DNA of 64,000 nt from Pseudomonas mohnii (GCF_900105115.1 NZ_FNRV01000001.1:4324501-4388500); one strand, 5' to 3'; positions 8,690-23,874 are shown, numbered from the stretch's first letter. Notes: generated by a model from the letters alone, not told the origin. A program made the numbers and translations.

Positions 8690-10606
8690 ATGGGCAAAAT
8701 CATCGGTATCGACCTGGGGACTACTAACTCCTGCGTCTCCGTACTTGAAAACGGCGTAGCCAAAGTTATCGAAAACGCCGAAGGCGCGCGTACCACGCCG
8801 TCGATCATCGCTTACGCCAACGATGGCGAGATCCTGGTTGGCCAGTCGGCCAAGCGTCAGGCAGTGACCAACCCGCACAACACCCTGTACGCGGTGAAGC
8901 GTCTGATCGGTCGCAAGTTCGACGAAGAAGTCGTACAGAAAGACATCAAGATGGTCCCTTACAAAATCGCCAAGGCTGACAACGGCGACGCTTGGGTTGA
9001 GGTGAACGGCCAGAAGATGGCTCCGCCACAAATCTCGGCTGAAATTCTGAAGAAGATGAAGAAAACCGCCGAAGACTACCTCGGCGAGCCAGTGACTGAA
9101 GCGGTGATCACCGTTCCGGCCTACTTCAACGACAGCCAGCGTCAAGCCACCAAAGACGCCGGCCGCATTGCTGGTCTGGACGTAAAACGTATCATCAACG
9201 AACCAACCGCAGCTGCGCTGGCTTACGGCATGGACAAGGCCAAGGGCGACCACACCGTGATCGTTTACGACCTGGGTGGCGGTACTTTCGACGTTTCCGT
9301 AATCGAAATCGCTGAAGTCGATGGCGAGCACCAGTTCGAAGTGTTGGCCACCAACGGTGATACGTTCCTGGGTGGTGAAGACTTTGACATCCGTCTGATC
9401 GACTACCTCGTCGACGAATTCAAGAAAGAAAGCGGCATGAACCTCAAGGGTGACCCGCTGGCGATGCAGCGCCTGAAAGAAGCGGCTGAAAAAGCCAAGA
9501 TCGAGCTGTCTTCCGCTCAGTCGACCGACGTGAACCTGCCGTACATCACTGCAGACGCCACCGGTCCTAAGCACTTGAACGTGAAAATCTCGCGCGCCAA
9601 GCTGGAAGCGCTGGTTGAAGACCTGGTTCAACGCACCATCGAACCTTGCCGCATCGCTCTGAAAGACTCCGGTATCGACGTTGGCGCAATCAACGACGTG
9701 ATCCTGGTGGGCGGTCAGACCCGTATGCCACTGGTACAGAAGCTGGTGACCGAGTTCTTCGGTAAAGAAGCTCGTAAAGATGTTAACCCGGACGAAGCGG
9801 TTGCCATGGGTGCTGCTATCCAGGGCGCGGTACTGGCCGGTGACGTGAAAGACGTCCTGCTGCTCGACGTTAGCCCGCTGACCCTGGGTATCGAAACCAT
9901 GGGTGGCGTGATGACTGCGCTGATCGAGAAAAACACCACGATTCCTACCAAGAAATCGCAAGTGTTCTCGACGGCCGACGACAACCAGGGCGCCGTGACC
10001 ATTCACGTGCTGCAAGGTGAGCGTAAGCAAGCGGCGCAGAACAAGTCCCTGGGCAAGTTCGACCTGGCCGAGATTCCGCCAGCACCACGTGGTGTGCCAC
10101 AAATCGAAGTGACCTTCGACATCGACGCCAACGGCATCCTGCACGTAGGCGCCAAAGACAAGGCTACCGGCAAGACTCAGTCGATCGTGATCAAGGCCAA
10201 CTCCGGTCTGTCCGATGAAGAGATCGAACGCATGGTGCGTGATGCCGAGGCCAACGCCGAGGAAGATCGCAAGTTCGAAGAGCTGGCCGCTGCCCGTAAC
10301 CAGGGTGATGCACTGGTTCACTCGACTCGCAAAATGGTTGCCGATGCTGGCGACAAGGTGAGCGCTGAAGAGAAGGCTGCGATCGAGGCCGCTGTCGTTG
10401 CTTTGGAAGCCGCTGTCAAGGGTGATGACAAGGCTGCGATCGAAGCCAAGGTTGAAGAGCTGTCCAAGGTCTCCGCGCCAGTGGCTCAGAAGATGTACGC
10501 CGATCAGGCTCAACCCGCTGAAGGCGCTGCACAGCACGCTGAATCGGCTGAAAAAGCTGATGACGTCGTCGACGCTGAGTTCGAAGAAGTCAAAGACCAC
10601 AAGTAA
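8690..10606 (+). CDS. dnaK: Chaperone DnaK (Hsp70)
   Basis: ATP-dependent cytoplasmic Hsp70 of 638 residues. The ATPase domain (about 1-383) opens [20 protein letters not shown] and includes [24 protein letters not shown] and [10 protein letters not shown]. The linker [16 protein letters not shown] leads to the peptide-binding domain and helical lid; the C-terminus ends in the acidic [15 protein letters not shown] tail. The ATG at 8690 follows GGGAGAG; an in-frame GTG at 8684 lies within the ribosome site and is unlikely. It works with the flanking GrpE and DnaJ. Confidence 0.99.
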   Translation: MGKIIGIDLGTTNSCVSVLENGVAKVIENAEGARTTPSIIAYANDGEILVGQSAKRQAVTNPHNTLYAVKRLIGRKFDEEVVQKDIKMVPYKIAKADNGDAWVEVNGQKMAPPQISAEILKKMKKTAEDYLGEPVTEAVITVPAYFNDSQRQATKDAGRIAGLDVKRIINEPTAAALAYGMDKAKGDHTVIVYDLGGGTFDVSVIEIAEVDGEHQFEVLATNGDTFLGGEDFDIRLIDYLVDEFKKESGMNLKGDPLAMQRLKEAAEKAKIELSSAQSTDVNLPYITADATGPKHLNVKISRAKLEALVEDLVQRTIEPCRIALKDSGIDVGAINDVILVGGQTRMPLVQKLVTEFFGKEARKDVNPDEAVAMGAAIQGAVLAGDVKDVLLLDVSPLTLGIETMGGVMTALIEKNTTIPTKKSQVFSTADDNQGAVTIHVLQGERKQAAQNKSLGKFDLAEIPPAPRGVPQIEVTFDIDANGILHVGAKDKATGKTQSIVIKANSGLSDEEIERMVRDAEANAEEDRKFEELAAARNQGDALVHSTRKMVADAGDKVSAEEKAAIEAAVVALEAAVKGDDKAAIEAKVEELSKVSAPVAQKMYADQAQPAEGAAQHAESAEKADDVVDAEFEEVKDHK

Positions 10607-10660
10607 GTTGTTGGTCGGCCGGTTGGCTGCCTTGGGGCGGTGACTGGTAGGATGTCGCCG

Positions 10661-10680
10661 CGCGGGAGCTTGCTCCCGCG
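10661..10680. repeat. REP-like palindrome in the dnaK-dnaJ gap
   Basis: CGCGGGAGC-TT-GCTCCCGCG, an intergenic repeat of the GGGAGCTTGCTCCC class. The whole 298-bp dnaK-dnaJ gap (10607-10904) otherwise holds no recognisable gene; I found no convincing sigma-32 promoter in it. Confidence 0.7.
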
Positions 10681-10904
10681 TTGGCGTGTCTGGAGCAAGC
10701 GAATTTTTACAGCATGCGACAACGTTCGAGTGCTGATGGTATGGCCGGGAATGCTCCTGCTTTCCGAGCCGCAAGTACCGCATCGAATCAAAGACCAGGA
10801 TCGTTGAATTGACGTGAGTTGGGTCCGGGCCTGTATTGGGGCTCAACGAGTTTGGCGAGGCTCAGGAGAGGTTTGTCGAACGTCCTCAAGAGTGCAAAAG
10901 ACTT

Positions 10905-12029
10905 ATGGCAAAGCGTGACTATTACGAAGTATTGGGTGTTGAACGAGGCTCAAGCGAGGCAGACCTGAAAAAGGCCTACCGCCGCCTGGCGATGAAGCAC
11001 CACCCGGACCGTAATCCCGATGACAAAGCGTCGGAAGAGAAATTCAAAGAGGCCAACGAGGCCTACGAAGTTCTGTCCGATTCCAGCAAGCGTGCGGCCT
11101 ACGATCAGTATGGTCATGCGGGTGTTGACCCGAGCATGGGTGGCGGTGGTGCCGGTTTTGGCGGTCAGAACTTCTCCGATATCTTTGGTGATGTCTTCAG
11201 TGACTTCTTCGGTGGCGGTCGCGGTGGTTCCCGTGGCGGCGCTCAGCGCGGCAGTGACCTGCGGTACACGCTGGAGCTGGACCTGGAAGAAGCGGTGCGC
11301 GGCACGACGGTGAATATCCGCGTGCCAACATTGGTCAACTGCAAACCGTGCGATGGCTCGGGCGCCAAGAAAGGCTCCTCTCCGGTGACTTGCCCGACCT
11401 GTGGCGGTATCGGTCAGGTGCGCATGCAGCAAGGTTTCTTCTCGGTGCAGCAGACCTGCCCGCGGTGCCATGGCCAGGGCAAGATCATTTCCGATCCGTG
11501 TGACTCCTGCCACGGCGAAGGTCGCGTCGAAGAGTACAAGACCCTGTCGGTGAAAGTGCCTGCCGGTGTTGATACCGGTGACCGCATTCGTCTGTCTGGC
11601 GAAGGCGAGGCGGGCGCGCAGGGCGGTCCGACCGGCGACCTGTATGTCGTGATCAATGTGCGCGAACACGCGATCTTCCAGCGTGATGGCAAGCATCTGT
11701 TCTGCGAAGTACCGATCAGCTTCGTCGATGCGGCGTTGGGTGGTGAGCTGGAGATTCCGACCCTCGATGGTCGGGTCAAGCTGAAAATTCCTGAAGGAAC
11801 TCAGACCGGCAAGCAATTCCGTGTTCGTGGCAAGGGCGTTGCGCCTGTACGTGGCGGCGGTGCGGGTGACTTGATGTGCCGCGTGGCGGTCGAGACCCCG
11901 GTTAACCTGAGCCGTCGTCAGCGTGAATTGCTCGAGGAGTTCCGTAGCTCGCTGGCGGATGACAACAGTCACTCGCCGAAAACCACTGGCTGGTTCGAAG
12001 GCGTGAAGCGCTTCTTCGGCGATCTGTAA
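10905..12029 (+). CDS. dnaJ: Chaperone DnaJ (Hsp40)
   Basis: Co-chaperone of 374 residues that delivers substrates to DnaK and stimulates its ATPase. J domain 1-70 with His33-Pro34-Asp35; Gly/Phe-rich region about 75-120; four zinc-binding repeats [24 protein letters not shown] and CDSCHGEG; then the C-terminal substrate domain. The frame is open 23 codons upstream, but [11 protein letters not shown] at 10905 is the universal family start. Confidence 0.98.
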   Translation: MAKRDYYEVLGVERGSSEADLKKAYRRLAMKHHPDRNPDDKASEEKFKEANEAYEVLSDSSKRAAYDQYGHAGVDPSMGGGGAGFGGQNFSDIFGDVFSDFFGGGRGGSRGGAQRGSDLRYTLELDLEEAVRGTTVNIRVPTLVNCKPCDGSGAKKGSSPVTCPTCGGIGQVRMQQGFFSVQQTCPRCHGQGKIISDPCDSCHGEGRVEEYKTLSVKVPAGVDTGDRIRLSGEGEAGAQGGPTGDLYVVINVREHAIFQRDGKHLFCEVPISFVDAALGGELEIPTLDGRVKLKIPEGTQTGKQFRVRGKGVAPVRGGGAGDLMCRVAVETPVNLSRRQRELLEEFRSSLADDNSHSPKTTGWFEGVKRFFGDL

Positions 12030-12845
<816 letters not shown>

Positions 12846-13021
12846 AATGCTGTTTAAACCGGGCTTGAGTCATGTGCTTGAGTCCGGTTTTACACCGCCA
12901 AGCGACGTCCTGTCGCATTCTCTGGCCTTTCGGGCTCATTGGCGGTAGACCAAAAATGCCTTTTTCTGTAAGCTACAGCTTTAGTGTGTCCACTAAAAGC
13001 GCGCAGAATAATTCAGTGAAG

Positions 13022-13059
13022 AAGCGGGGTGACGTGTCCATACGTCACTCCGCTTTTTT
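13022..13059 (+). terminator. Intrinsic terminator/attenuator in the carA leader
   Basis: AAGCGGGGTGACGT pairs with ACGTCACTCCGCTT (one G-T wobble) around GTCCAT and is followed by a T-run to 13059. It ends 45 bp before the carA start, after dapB (12845). It could terminate dapB, but its place in the carA leader fits attenuation. The rest of the 259-bp dapB-carA gap holds an inverted repeat CTGTA-AGC-TACAG (12967-12979) near the likely promoter. Confidence 0.8.
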
Positions 13060-13104
13060 ACAACCTGCGATCGCCCTTTCAGGCTTTATTTACGGGAGGT
13101 CTTC

Positions 13105-14241
13105 TTGACTAAGCCAGCCATACTCGCCCTTGCTGATGGCAGCATTTTTCGCGGCGAAGCCATTGGAGCCGACGGTCAAACCGTTGGTGAGGTGGTGTTC
13201 AACACCGCAATGACCGGCTATCAGGAAATCCTTACCGATCCTTCCTACGCCCAACAGATCGTTACCCTGACTTACCCGCACATCGGCAACACCGGCACCA
13301 CGCCGGAAGACGCCGAGTCCAACCGCGTTTGGTCCGCTGGCCTGGTCATCCGTGACCTGCCACTGGTTGCGAGCAACTGGCGTAGCACCATGCCTCTGTC
13401 CGACTACCTGAAAGCCAGCAACGTTGTGGCAATCGCCGGTATCGACACCCGTCGCCTGACTCGCATCCTGCGTGAAAAAGGCGCACAGAACGGCTGCATC
13501 ATGGCCGGTGACAACATTTCCGAAGAGGCCGCCATCGCCGCCGCCCGGGGCTTCCCAGGCCTCAAAGGCATGGACCTGGCGAAAGTCGTCAGCACCACAG
13601 AGAATTACGAGTGGCGTTCGACTGTCTGGGACCTGAAAACCGACAGCCATGCCACCATCGAAGCCTCCGAGCTGCCGTATCACGTGGTCGCCTACGACTA
13701 CGGCGTCAAGTTGAACATCCTGCGCATGTTGGTCGAGCGCGGCTGCCGAGTCACCGTGGTGCCGGCCCAAACGCCAGCGGCTGACGTGCTCGCTCTGAAG
13801 CCGGACGGCGTATTCCTGTCCAACGGCCCTGGCGATCCGGAGCCTTGCGACTATGCGATCCAGGCGATCAAGGATGTGCTGGAAACCGAGATTCCGGTAT
13901 TCGGCATCTGCCTTGGTCACCAGTTGCTGGCCCTGGCCTCTGGCGCCAAGACCCTGAAAATGGGTCATGGCCACCACGGTGCCAACCACCCGGTCCAGGA
14001 TCTGGACACGGGCGTGGTAATGATCACCAGCCAGAACCACGGTTTTGCCGTAGACGAAGCCACCCTGCCGGCCAACGTTCGTGCGACTCACAAATCGCTG
14101 TTCGACGGCACCCTGCAAGGGATCGAGCGTACCGACAAGAGCGCCTTCAGCTTCCAGGGTCACCCTGAAGCCAGCCCTGGCCCGAACGACGTAGCGCCTT
14201 TGTTTGATCGCTTCATCAACGAGATGGCCAAGCGACGCTGA
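13105..14241 (+). CDS. carA: Carbamoyl-phosphate synthase, small (glutaminase) subunit
   Basis: Hydrolyses glutamine and passes ammonia to CarB for carbamoyl phosphate, the precursor of arginine and pyrimidines. 378 residues: N-terminal domain from [18 protein letters not shown], then the class I glutamine amidotransferase domain with nucleophile Cys269 ([15 protein letters not shown]) and the His/Glu pair in [11 protein letters not shown]. It starts with the rare codon TTG at 13105, placed by the strong ribosome site GGGAGG four bases upstream. A terminator sits in its leader. Confidence 0.97.
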   Translation: MTKPAILALADGSIFRGEAIGADGQTVGEVVFNTAMTGYQEILTDPSYAQQIVTLTYPHIGNTGTTPEDAESNRVWSAGLVIRDLPLVASNWRSTMPLSDYLKASNVVAIAGIDTRRLTRILREKGAQNGCIMAGDNISEEAAIAAARGFPGLKGMDLAKVVSTTENYEWRSTVWDLKTDSHATIEASELPYHVVAYDYGVKLNILRMLVERGCRVTVVPAQTPAADVLALKPDGVFLSNGPGDPEPCDYAIQAIKDVLETEIPVFGICLGHQLLALASGAKTLKMGHGHHGANHPVQDLDTGVVMITSQNHGFAVDEATLPANVRATHKSLFDGTLQGIERTDKSAFSFQGHPEASPGPNDVAPLFDRFINEMAKRR

Positions 14242-14264
14242 TCGCTCGCCCTGATGTTGCAAAG

Positions 14265-14300
14265 CTTGAGGGTGGTCCCGATACCGGCGGCCCCCTCAAG
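14265..14300. repeat. Inverted repeat in the carA-carB gap
   Basis: CTTGAGGG pairs with CCCTCAAG around a GC-rich loop, without a T-run. It lies in the 118-bp space between carA and carB. It might modulate carB expression or be left from a lost gene. Confidence 0.5.
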
Positions 14301-14359
14301 TCTTCAGAGATTGAACAAGACGGCTTGCCGACTGACCTGCGGATTTGAGTGACAAACCC

Positions 14360-17577
<3,218 letters not shown>

Positions 17578-17581
<4 letters not shown>

Positions 17582-18060
17582 GCATAACGAAGTACCCAAT
17601 GACCGTTCAGGGCGCTCGCGCCCTGGAAGAAGAACATGCTCACCTGACCAAGGTCGTTCGTCCGAAGCTCAGCCAGGACATCGGTACGGCCCGTGAGTTG
17701 GGTGACTTGAAGGAAAACGCCGAATACCACGCTGCTCGCGAGCAGCAGGGTATGGTTGAGGCAAGGATCCGTGACATCGAAGGCCGCATGCAAAACGCAG
17801 TGGTGATTGATGTCACGACCATTGCTCACACCGGCAAGGTGATTTTTGGCACGACTGTGGAGATTGCTAACGTCGAGACCGATGAAAGCGTGACCTACCA
17901 GATCGTTGGTGAGGACGAGGCAGACATCAAACTCGGCAAGATCTCCGTTGGTTCGCCTATTGCCCGCGCCTTGATTGCCAAGGAAGAGGGTGACGTGGTG
18001 GCGGTCAAAACGCCGAGCGGCGTTATCGAGTACGAGATTGTCGAAGTTCGCCACATCTGA
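17578..18060 (+). CDS. greA: Transcription elongation factor GreA
   Basis: Rescues backtracked RNA polymerase by stimulating RNA cleavage. 160 residues: N-terminal antiparallel coiled coil (about 1-75; [37 protein letters not shown]) carrying the acidic tip that reaches the active site, then an FKBP-like C-terminal domain ([18 protein letters not shown]). The ATGA overlap with carB implies translational coupling. Confidence 0.97.
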
Positions 18061-18094
18061 AACTAAAAGCAGGCGCCTGCTTCGTGCGGGCGCG

Positions 18095-18499
18095 ATGCTT
18101 TGGCAGCTGACTCAGATGTTATGGGTTGGCGGCCTGTGGTTATTGCATATCGGCCTGCTGCCGGTGCTGGGGTTGATTGGCCTGGCACCGCTGCTGATTG
18201 ACGAAATAGCAGGCATGCTGAATGCACTGATGGTGGGGTTTGCCACAGTGTGTCTGGTTTTACAGGCTTTGGTGCTGATTCAGGCCGTGGGCCTTGCCAG
18301 TCTATGGCGCGATATTCGTGGCCAGTTGTTGCTGGTGGGGTTGTGTGCCTGCGCGATGTACTTCGCCGTGCGTGTCGGGTGGCCCGATGCGGTGCGTTGG
18401 CAGGTGTTCAGCTATCTTGTTTTGGGCTTTTCCGGACTGGTGCTGGTCATGCAGCCGGTGCCTGGATGGAGTGGCAGGGTGCGCGAAGCACACCCTTGA
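18095..18499 (+). CDS. Small four-helix membrane protein, DUF4149-like
   Basis: 134 residues with four hydrophobic segments (LWVGGLWLLHIGLLPVLGLIG, MVGFATVCLVLQALVLIQAV, LLLVGLCACAMYFAV, VFSYLVLGFSGLVLVM), no signal peptide. It resembles the DUF4149/CopD-like predicted membrane proteins found between greA and yhbY in pseudomonads. Function unknown. The ATG at 18095 is the first methionine in frame that gives a normal N-terminus; the frame is open further upstream inside greA. It is convergent with yhbY and separated from it by 9 bp. Confidence 0.72.
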   Translation: MLWQLTQMLWVGGLWLLHIGLLPVLGLIGLAPLLIDEIAGMLNALMVGFATVCLVLQALVLIQAVGLASLWRDIRGQLLLVGLCACAMYFAVRVGWPDAVRWQVFSYLVLGFSGLVLVMQPVPGWSGRVREAHP

Positions 18500-18508
18500 C
18501 CCTTGCCA

Positions 18509-18817
18509 TCACTTGAAGCGATGGACGTTCGACAGCTGTTTGTTGACGCTGAAGTTCTTGCGGTAAATCAGTGCCATCTTGCCGATGACCTGAACCAGGT
18601 CCGCCTTGCCGACCTTGCACAATTCTGCAATGGAGGCCAGGCGCGATTCGCGATCGAGGATGTTGAGCTTGATTTTGATCAGCTCGTGATCCGCCAAAGC
18701 GCGTTCAAGTTCGGCTAACACACCTTCAGTCAAACCGTTGTCAGCCACAATCAAAACTGGTTTCAGATGGTGGCCAATGGATTTGTACTGTTTCTTCTGC
18801 TCTTGAGTGAGCGGCAT
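18509..18817 (-). CDS. yhbY: YhbY/CRS1 RNA-binding protein
   Basis: 102-residue CRM-domain protein that binds pre-50S ribosomal particles. MPLTQEQKKQYKSIGHHLKP, the GLTEGVLAELERALADHELI segment and the GKMALIYRKN end of the CRM fold are typical. It is divergent from rlmE, a 23S rRNA methylase, consistent with a shared role in ribosome assembly. Confidence 0.94.
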   Translation of the reverse strand: MPLTQEQKKQYKSIGHHLKPVLIVADNGLTEGVLAELERALADHELIKIKLNILDRESRLASIAELCKVGKADLVQVIGKMALIYRKNFSVNKQLSNVHRFK

Positions 18818-18842
18818 AATCTGACCCTTTCGTCTGGATTCT

Positions 18843-18863
18843 GTAAAATGGCGGCCATTTTAC
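18843..18863. promoter_or_regulatory. Palindromic element in the yhbY/rlmE divergent promoter
   Basis: GTAAAATGGC and GCCATTTTAC form a perfect 10-bp inverted repeat about one base. Each arm contains TAAAAT, a good -10 hexamer, in opposite directions, so the repeat may be two back-to-back promoters rather than an operator. Confidence 0.55.
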
Positions 18864-18918
18864 CCGAGGGTTCGTGGATCCGCCCAATTAATCACGACCC
18901 TTATCATCGAGGTGCCCA

Positions 18919-19548
18919 ATGGCGCGTTCCAAGACAAGCCTTGGTTGGCTGAAAAGACATGTCAATGACCCCTATGTGAAGCAGGCGCAGAAGGATGGCT
19001 ACCGCTCGCGTGCGAGTTACAAACTTCTGGAGGTCCAGGAGAAGTACAAGCTGATCCGTCCGGGTATGACCGTTGTCGACCTGGGGGCGGCGCCCGGTGG
19101 CTGGTCGCAGGTCACTAGCCGGCTGATCGGTGGCCAGGGGCGCCTGATCGCCTCGGACATCCTCGAAATGGACAGCATTCCGGACGTGACTTTCATCCAG
19201 GGTGACTTCACCCAGGACGAAGTGCTCGCTCAGATCCTGGACGCCGTGGGTAATTCGCAGGTGGACCTTGTGATTTCCGATATGGCCCCCAATATGAGTG
19301 GTACGCCCGCCGTAGATATGCCCAAAGCCATGTTTCTTTGCGAGCTGGCTCTTGACCTGGCAGCCCGGATACTCAAGCCGGGTGGTAATTTTGTGATCAA
19401 GGTTTTTCAGGGTGAAGGGTTTGATGCTTATGTGAAGGACGCTCGTCAGAAATTCGACAAGGTCCAGATGATCAAGCCGGACTCTTCCCGCGGCAGTTCC
19501 CGCGAGCAATACATGCTGGCTTGGGGCTACCGCGGCCGGAGTGAGTAA
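18919..19548 (+). CDS. rlmE: 23S rRNA (uridine-2552 2'-O)-methyltransferase
   Basis: SAM-dependent RrmJ/FtsJ enzyme of 209 residues that methylates U2552 in the 50S A-loop. Motif I is [21 protein letters not shown] carries the catalytic aspartate, and the KDKE tetrad can be traced (Lys in [10 protein letters not shown], Lys in [10 protein letters not shown], Glu in [12 protein letters not shown]). It precedes ftsH, the usual ftsJ-ftsH order. Confidence 0.96.
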   Translation: MARSKTSLGWLKRHVNDPYVKQAQKDGYRSRASYKLLEVQEKYKLIRPGMTVVDLGAAPGGWSQVTSRLIGGQGRLIASDILEMDSIPDVTFIQGDFTQDEVLAQILDAVGNSQVDLVISDMAPNMSGTPAVDMPKAMFLCELALDLAARILKPGGNFVIKVFQGEGFDAYVKDARQKFDKVQMIKPDSSRGSSREQYMLAWGYRGRSE

Positions 19549-19740
19549 AACGAGGTTTTTTTGCGGGGCAATAGGAATTTCGTATTTCGCCCTGTGAGAA
19601 ATAGCGAATATTGTGTAGGAAGAGTTTCACAAAGGGTTACAGACGGCGCCTGCCAAGTTGTAGGTAATGTAGTAAGTTAGGCCGGTGAATATCATGCGAA
19701 GCGCGCGCCATCAGCGGCGCTTGCTTCAGAGGGTAGTTAA

Positions 19741-21660
19741 TTGAACGATATGGCAAAGAATCTGATCCTGTGGTTGATCATCGCGGCTGTCCTGGTGACG
19801 GTGATGAACAACTTCTCCAGTCCTAACGAGCCGCAGACCCTCAACTATTCCGACTTCATCCAGCAGGTCAAGGATGGCAAGGTCGAGCGCGTGGCGGTTG
19901 ATGGCTATGTGATCACCGGCAAGCGCAACGATGGCGACAGCTTCAAGACCATTCGTCCGGCGATCCAGGATAATGGCTTGATCGGCGATCTGGTGGATAA
20001 CCACGTCGTGGTCGAAGGCAAGCAGCCTGAGCAGCAAAGCATCTGGACTCAACTTCTGGTCGCCAGCTTCCCGATCCTGGTGATCATTGCCGTATTCATG
20101 TTTTTCATGCGGCAGATGCAGGGCGGCGCAGGTGGCAAGGGCGGGCCAATGAGCTTCGGCAAGAGCAAGGCGCGCCTGCTCTCCGAAGATCAGGTGAAAA
20201 CCACGTTGGCTGACGTTGCCGGTTGCGACGAAGCCAAGGAAGAAGTCGGTGAACTGGTCGAGTTCTTGCGTGATCCGGGCAAGTTCCAGCGTCTGGGCGG
20301 TCGCATCCCTCGCGGCGTGCTGATGGTTGGTCCTCCGGGTACCGGTAAAACCTTGTTGGCCAAGGCGATTGCTGGCGAAGCCAAGGTGCCGTTCTTCACC
20401 ATCTCCGGTTCTGACTTCGTCGAAATGTTCGTCGGCGTCGGTGCCAGCCGTGTTCGCGATATGTTCGAACAGGCCAAGAAACACGCGCCATGCATTATCT
20501 TCATCGATGAAATCGACGCCGTCGGTCGCCACCGTGGTGCCGGCATGGGCGGCGGTCACGACGAGCGCGAGCAGACTCTCAACCAGTTACTGGTGGAGAT
20601 GGACGGCTTCGAAATGAACGACGGCATCATCGTGATCGCGGCCACCAACCGTCCAGACGTACTGGACCCTGCGCTGCTGCGTCCGGGCCGTTTCGACCGT
20701 CAGGTCGTGGTCGGTCTGCCGGATATCCGTGGTCGCGAACAGATTCTCAAAGTCCACATGCGCAAAGTGCCAATGGGTGATGACGTCGCTCCGGCGGTGA
20801 TCGCTCGTGGTACTCCTGGTTTCTCCGGTGCCGACCTGGCCAACCTGGTCAACGAGGCGTCGTTGTTCGCCGCGCGTGCCGGCAAGCGCATTGTCGAGAT
20901 GAAGGAATTCGAACTGGCCAAAGACAAGATCATGATGGGTGCCGAGCGCAAATCCATGGTCATGTCCGAGAAAGAAAAGCAGAACACGGCTTACCACGAG
21001 GCGGGTCACGCCATTGTTGGTCGCGTCGTGCCTGAGCATGATCCGGTGTACAAGGTATCGATCATCCCGCGTGGTCGTGCGCTGGGTGTGACCATGTTCT
21101 TGCCGGAAGAAGATCGCTACAGCCTGTCCAAGCGAGCGCTGATCAGCCAGATCTGCTCGCTGTACGGCGGTCGTATCGCTGAAGAAATGACACTGGGCTT
21201 CGATGGTGTGACCACCGGTGCTTCCAACGACATCATGCGTGCCAGTCAGATTGCGCGGAACATGGTGACCAAGTGGGGTCTTTCGGAGAAGCTCGGACCA
21301 TTGATGTATGCCGAAGAAGAAGGTGAAGTTTTCCTTGGTCGCGGCGGCGGTGGTCAGAGTGCAAGTTTCTCCGGCGAAACGGCCAAGCTGATCGACTCCG
21401 AAGTGCGCAGCATTATTGATCAATGCTACGGCACGGCTAAGCAGATCCTTACGGACAACCGTGACAAGCTCGATGCCATGGCTGATGCCCTGATGAAGTA
21501 TGAGACGATCGATGCCGATCAGATCGATGACATCATGGCGGGTCGTACGCCTCGCGAACCTCGCGATTGGTCGGGTGGCACGGGTACTTCCGGAACCCCT
21601 CCGGTGGTGCAGGATGAGCGTCCGGAAACACCGATTGGCGGCCCGGCTGCTGACGTTTAA
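19741..21660 (+). CDS. ftsH: ATP-dependent zinc metalloprotease FtsH
   Basis: Membrane-anchored AAA+ protease degrading sigma-32, misassembled membrane proteins and others. 639 residues: transmembrane segments about 6-25 and 99-122, AAA domain with Walker A GPPGTGKT at 197-204, [13 protein letters not shown]alker B, SRH ([20 protein letters not shown]), and zinc motif His419-Glu-Ala-Gly-His. The TTG at 19741 has AGAGGG seven bases upstream; the ATG at 19750 is the alternative. The 192-bp gap before it holds no gene. Confidence 0.98.
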   Translation: MNDMAKNLILWLIIAAVLVTVMNNFSSPNEPQTLNYSDFIQQVKDGKVERVAVDGYVITGKRNDGDSFKTIRPAIQDNGLIGDLVDNHVVVEGKQPEQQSIWTQLLVASFPILVIIAVFMFFMRQMQGGAGGKGGPMSFGKSKARLLSEDQVKTTLADVAGCDEAKEEVGELVEFLRDPGKFQRLGGRIPRGVLMVGPPGTGKTLLAKAIAGEAKVPFFTISGSDFVEMFVGVGASRVRDMFEQAKKHAPCIIFIDEIDAVGRHRGAGMGGGHDEREQTLNQLLVEMDGFEMNDGIIVIAATNRPDVLDPALLRPGRFDRQVVVGLPDIRGREQILKVHMRKVPMGDDVAPAVIARGTPGFSGADLANLVNEASLFAARAGKRIVEMKEFELAKDKIMMGAERKSMVMSEKEKQNTAYHEAGHAIVGRVVPEHDPVYKVSIIPRGRALGVTMFLPEEDRYSLSKRALISQICSLYGGRIAEEMTLGFDGVTTGASNDIMRASQIARNMVTKWGLSEKLGPLMYAEEEGEVFLGRGGGGQSASFSGETAKLIDSEVRSIIDQCYGTAKQILTDNRDKLDAMADALMKYETIDADQIDDIMAGRTPREPRDWSGGTGTSGTPPVVQDERPETPIGGPAADV

Positions 21661-21668
21661 GGTTTGAA

Positions 21669-22520
21669 ATGACTTCTGTTCAGTCCTCGACCCGGTTGCC
21701 TTGCGGCAACCGGGTTCTTGATTTGGCCCATACTCATGTCATGGGCATTCTCAATGTCACTCCCGATTCTTTCTCCGACGGTGGTCAATACAGCCAGCTC
21801 GACGCGGCTTTGCGCCATGCTGAAGCCATGGTGGCGGCTGGCGCGACCCTGATCGATGTGGGCGGTGAGTCCACGCGACCAGGTGCCAGGGCGGTTTCGC
21901 CTTTGGAAGAGCTGGAGCGTGTTGCGCCGGTCGTCGAGCGGATCAGCCGTGAACTGGATGTGATCATCTCAGTGGATACTTCCACGCCAGCCGTCATGCG
22001 CGAGACCGCGCGACTGGGGGCCGGTTTGATCAATGACGTTCGGGCGCTGCGTCGGGAAGGCGCGCTGGATGCGGCGGCGGCAACTGGGTTGCCAGTCTGT
22101 CTGATGCATATGCTCGGCGAGCCGGGCGACATGCAGGACAATCCGCAATACCGGGACGTTACGAAGGAAGTGGGCGAGTTTCTCGCTGAGCGCATGGCCC
22201 GGTGCGCAGCTGCGGGGATTGGCGCCGATCGGATCATTCTCGATCCAGGCTTTGGCTTCGCAAAAAACTTGCAACACAATCTTAGCTTGTTCAAGCATAT
22301 GGAAGCCTTGCATGCCTTGGGGCGACCCCTGTTGGTCGGGGTTTCGCGAAAGAGCATGATCGGGCAAGCATTGAATCGCCCCGTGGGTGAGCGCTTGTTT
22401 GGCGGTCTTGCCCTTGCGGCGCTGGCTTCGCATAAGGGCGCGCGTATATTGCGCGTCCATGATGTAGCAGAAACTATCGATGTGGTGAGGATGATCGCCG
22501 CAGTGGAATCAGCCGAATAA
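21669..22520 (+). CDS. folP: Dihydropteroate synthase
   Basis: Condenses p-aminobenzoate with the pterin diphosphate in folate synthesis; the sulfonamide target. 283-residue TIM barrel with both signatures: [15 protein letters not shown] and [12 protein letters not shown], plus [13 protein letters not shown] and the SRKSMIG loop. It starts 8 bp after ftsH and is followed 16 bp later by glmM, the standard ftsH-folP-glmM operon. Confidence 0.97.
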   Translation: MTSVQSSTRLPCGNRVLDLAHTHVMGILNVTPDSFSDGGQYSQLDAALRHAEAMVAAGATLIDVGGESTRPGARAVSPLEELERVAPVVERISRELDVIISVDTSTPAVMRETARLGAGLINDVRALRREGALDAAAATGLPVCLMHMLGEPGDMQDNPQYRDVTKEVGEFLAERMARCAAAGIGADRIILDPGFGFAKNLQHNLSLFKHMEALHALGRPLLVGVSRKSMIGQALNRPVGERLFGGLALAALASHKGARILRVHDVAETIDVVRMIAAVESAE

Positions 22521-22536
22521 GAGTTATGGAGAGCTT

Positions 22537-23874
22537 ATGACTAGGAAATACTTTGGTACTGACGGCATTCGTGGTCGAGTCGGTGAATACCCGATTACTC
22601 CTGATTTCATGCTCAAACTCGGCTGGGCCGCGGGCATGGCGTTTCGCAAGATGGGTGCCTGCAAGGTGCTTGTCGGCAAGGACACCCGCATTTCCGGTTA
22701 TATGTTTGAGTCGGCACTCGAGGCCGGGCTCACCTCGGCAGGCGCAGATGTAATGTTGTTGGGGCCGATGCCAACGCCAGCCATCGCTTACCTGACGCGC
22801 ACCTTTCATGCTGAGGCCGGGATTGTGATCAGTGCTTCGCATAATCCTCACGATGACAACGGCATCAAGTTCTTCTCCGGAAAGGGCACCAAGCTGCCGG
22901 ATGAAGTCGAGCTGATGATCGAGGAGCTGCTGGACACGCCGATGACCGTGGTTGAGTCGAGCAAGATCGGCAAGGTCACGCGAATCAACGATGCGTCGGG
23001 TCGTTATATCGAGTTCTGCAAGAGCAGCGTGCCGACTGGCACCAGCTTCGCCGGGATGAAAATCGTCATCGACTGTGCCCATGGTGCGACTTACAAGGTG
23101 GCGCCTAGCGTGTTCCGTGAGTTGGGCGCCGATGTCGTTGTTCTTTCCGCGCAGCCCAATGGTTTAAACATCAATGACAATTGTGGTTCGACCCATATGG
23201 GGCAACTGCAGGCTGCCGTTCTTGCCGAGCATGCTGATCTTGGGATCGCGTTCGATGGTGATGGTGACCGTGTTCTGATGGTCGATCACACGGGGACCAT
23301 CGTCGATGGGGATGAGCTGCTGTACATCATTGCTCGCGATTTGCATGAGCGCGACAAGCTTCAAGGCGGTGTGGTCGGTACCCTGATGAGTAACCTGGGG
23401 CTGGAGCTGGCTCTGGCGGACCTCGCGATTCCTTTTGTTCGTGCCAATGTTGGTGATCGTTATGTGATTGCTGACCTGCTGGAGCGCAACTGGCTGGTAG
23501 GAGGCGAGAACTCGGGGCATATCGTTTGCTTCAATTACACCACTACGGGTGATGCGATCGTTGCTGCATTGCAGGTTCTGATGGCGCTCAAGACGCGCTC
23601 GGAAAGTCTGGCTCAGTCTCGTCAGGCGTTGCGTAAGTGCCCGCAGGTATTGATCAATGTACGTTTTGGGGGGGGAGCGAGTCCTCTCGAGCATTCGTCG
23701 GTCAAGGAAGCCAGTGAGCGAGTGACCAAGGCCATGGCGGGTCGTGGACGCGTGCTCCTGCGCAAGTCCGGGACAGAGCCACTGGTGCGCGTCATGGTCG
23801 AAGGCGAAGACGAAACTCAGGTTCGCGGCTACGCCGAAGAGCTGGCAAAACTGGTTACTGAAGTTTCTGCCTGA
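22537..23874 (+). CDS. glmM: Phosphoglucosamine mutase
   Basis: Converts glucosamine-6-phosphate to glucosamine-1-phosphate for UDP-GlcNAc (peptidoglycan, LPS). 445 residues. Active-site Ser101 lies in [16 protein letters not shown]; the metal loop is [13 protein letters not shown], the sugar-binding GGENSGHIV, and the phosphate-binding loop [15 protein letters not shown] near the C-terminus. GGAGAGCTT precedes the ATG. Confidence 0.98.
   Translation: MTRKYFGTDGIRGRVGEYPITPDFMLKLGWAAGMAFRKMGACKVLVGKDTRISGYMFESALEAGLTSAGADVMLLGPMPTPAIAYLTRTFHAEAGIVISASHNPHDDNGIKFFSGKGTKLPDEVELMIEELLDTPMTVVESSKIGKVTRINDASGRYIEFCKSSVPTGTSFAGMKIVIDCAHGATYKVAPSVFRELGADVVVLSAQPNGLNINDNCGSTHMGQLQAAVLAEHADLGIAFDGDGDRVLMVDHTGTIVDGDELLYIIARDLHERDKLQGGVVGTLMSNLGLELALADLAIPFVRANVGDRYVIADLLERNWLVGGENSGHIVCFNYTTTGDAIVAALQVLMALKTRSESLAQSRQALRKCPQVLINVRFGGGASPLEHSSVKEASERVTKAMAGRGRVLLRKSGTEPLVRVMVEGEDETQVRGYAEELAKLVTEVSA

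Noticed and set aside
8624..10846. 740-codon open frame on the minus strand over dnaK
   Set aside because: Antisense frame of a conserved, strongly biased gene. Long antisense ORFs over dnaK are a known artefact; its translation (many Val, Leu, His, Gln runs) has no family pattern.
10681..10904. Sigma-32 promoter for dnaJ
   Set aside because: CGTTGAATTGACG-like sequence lacks a proper CCCCAT partner at the right spacing.
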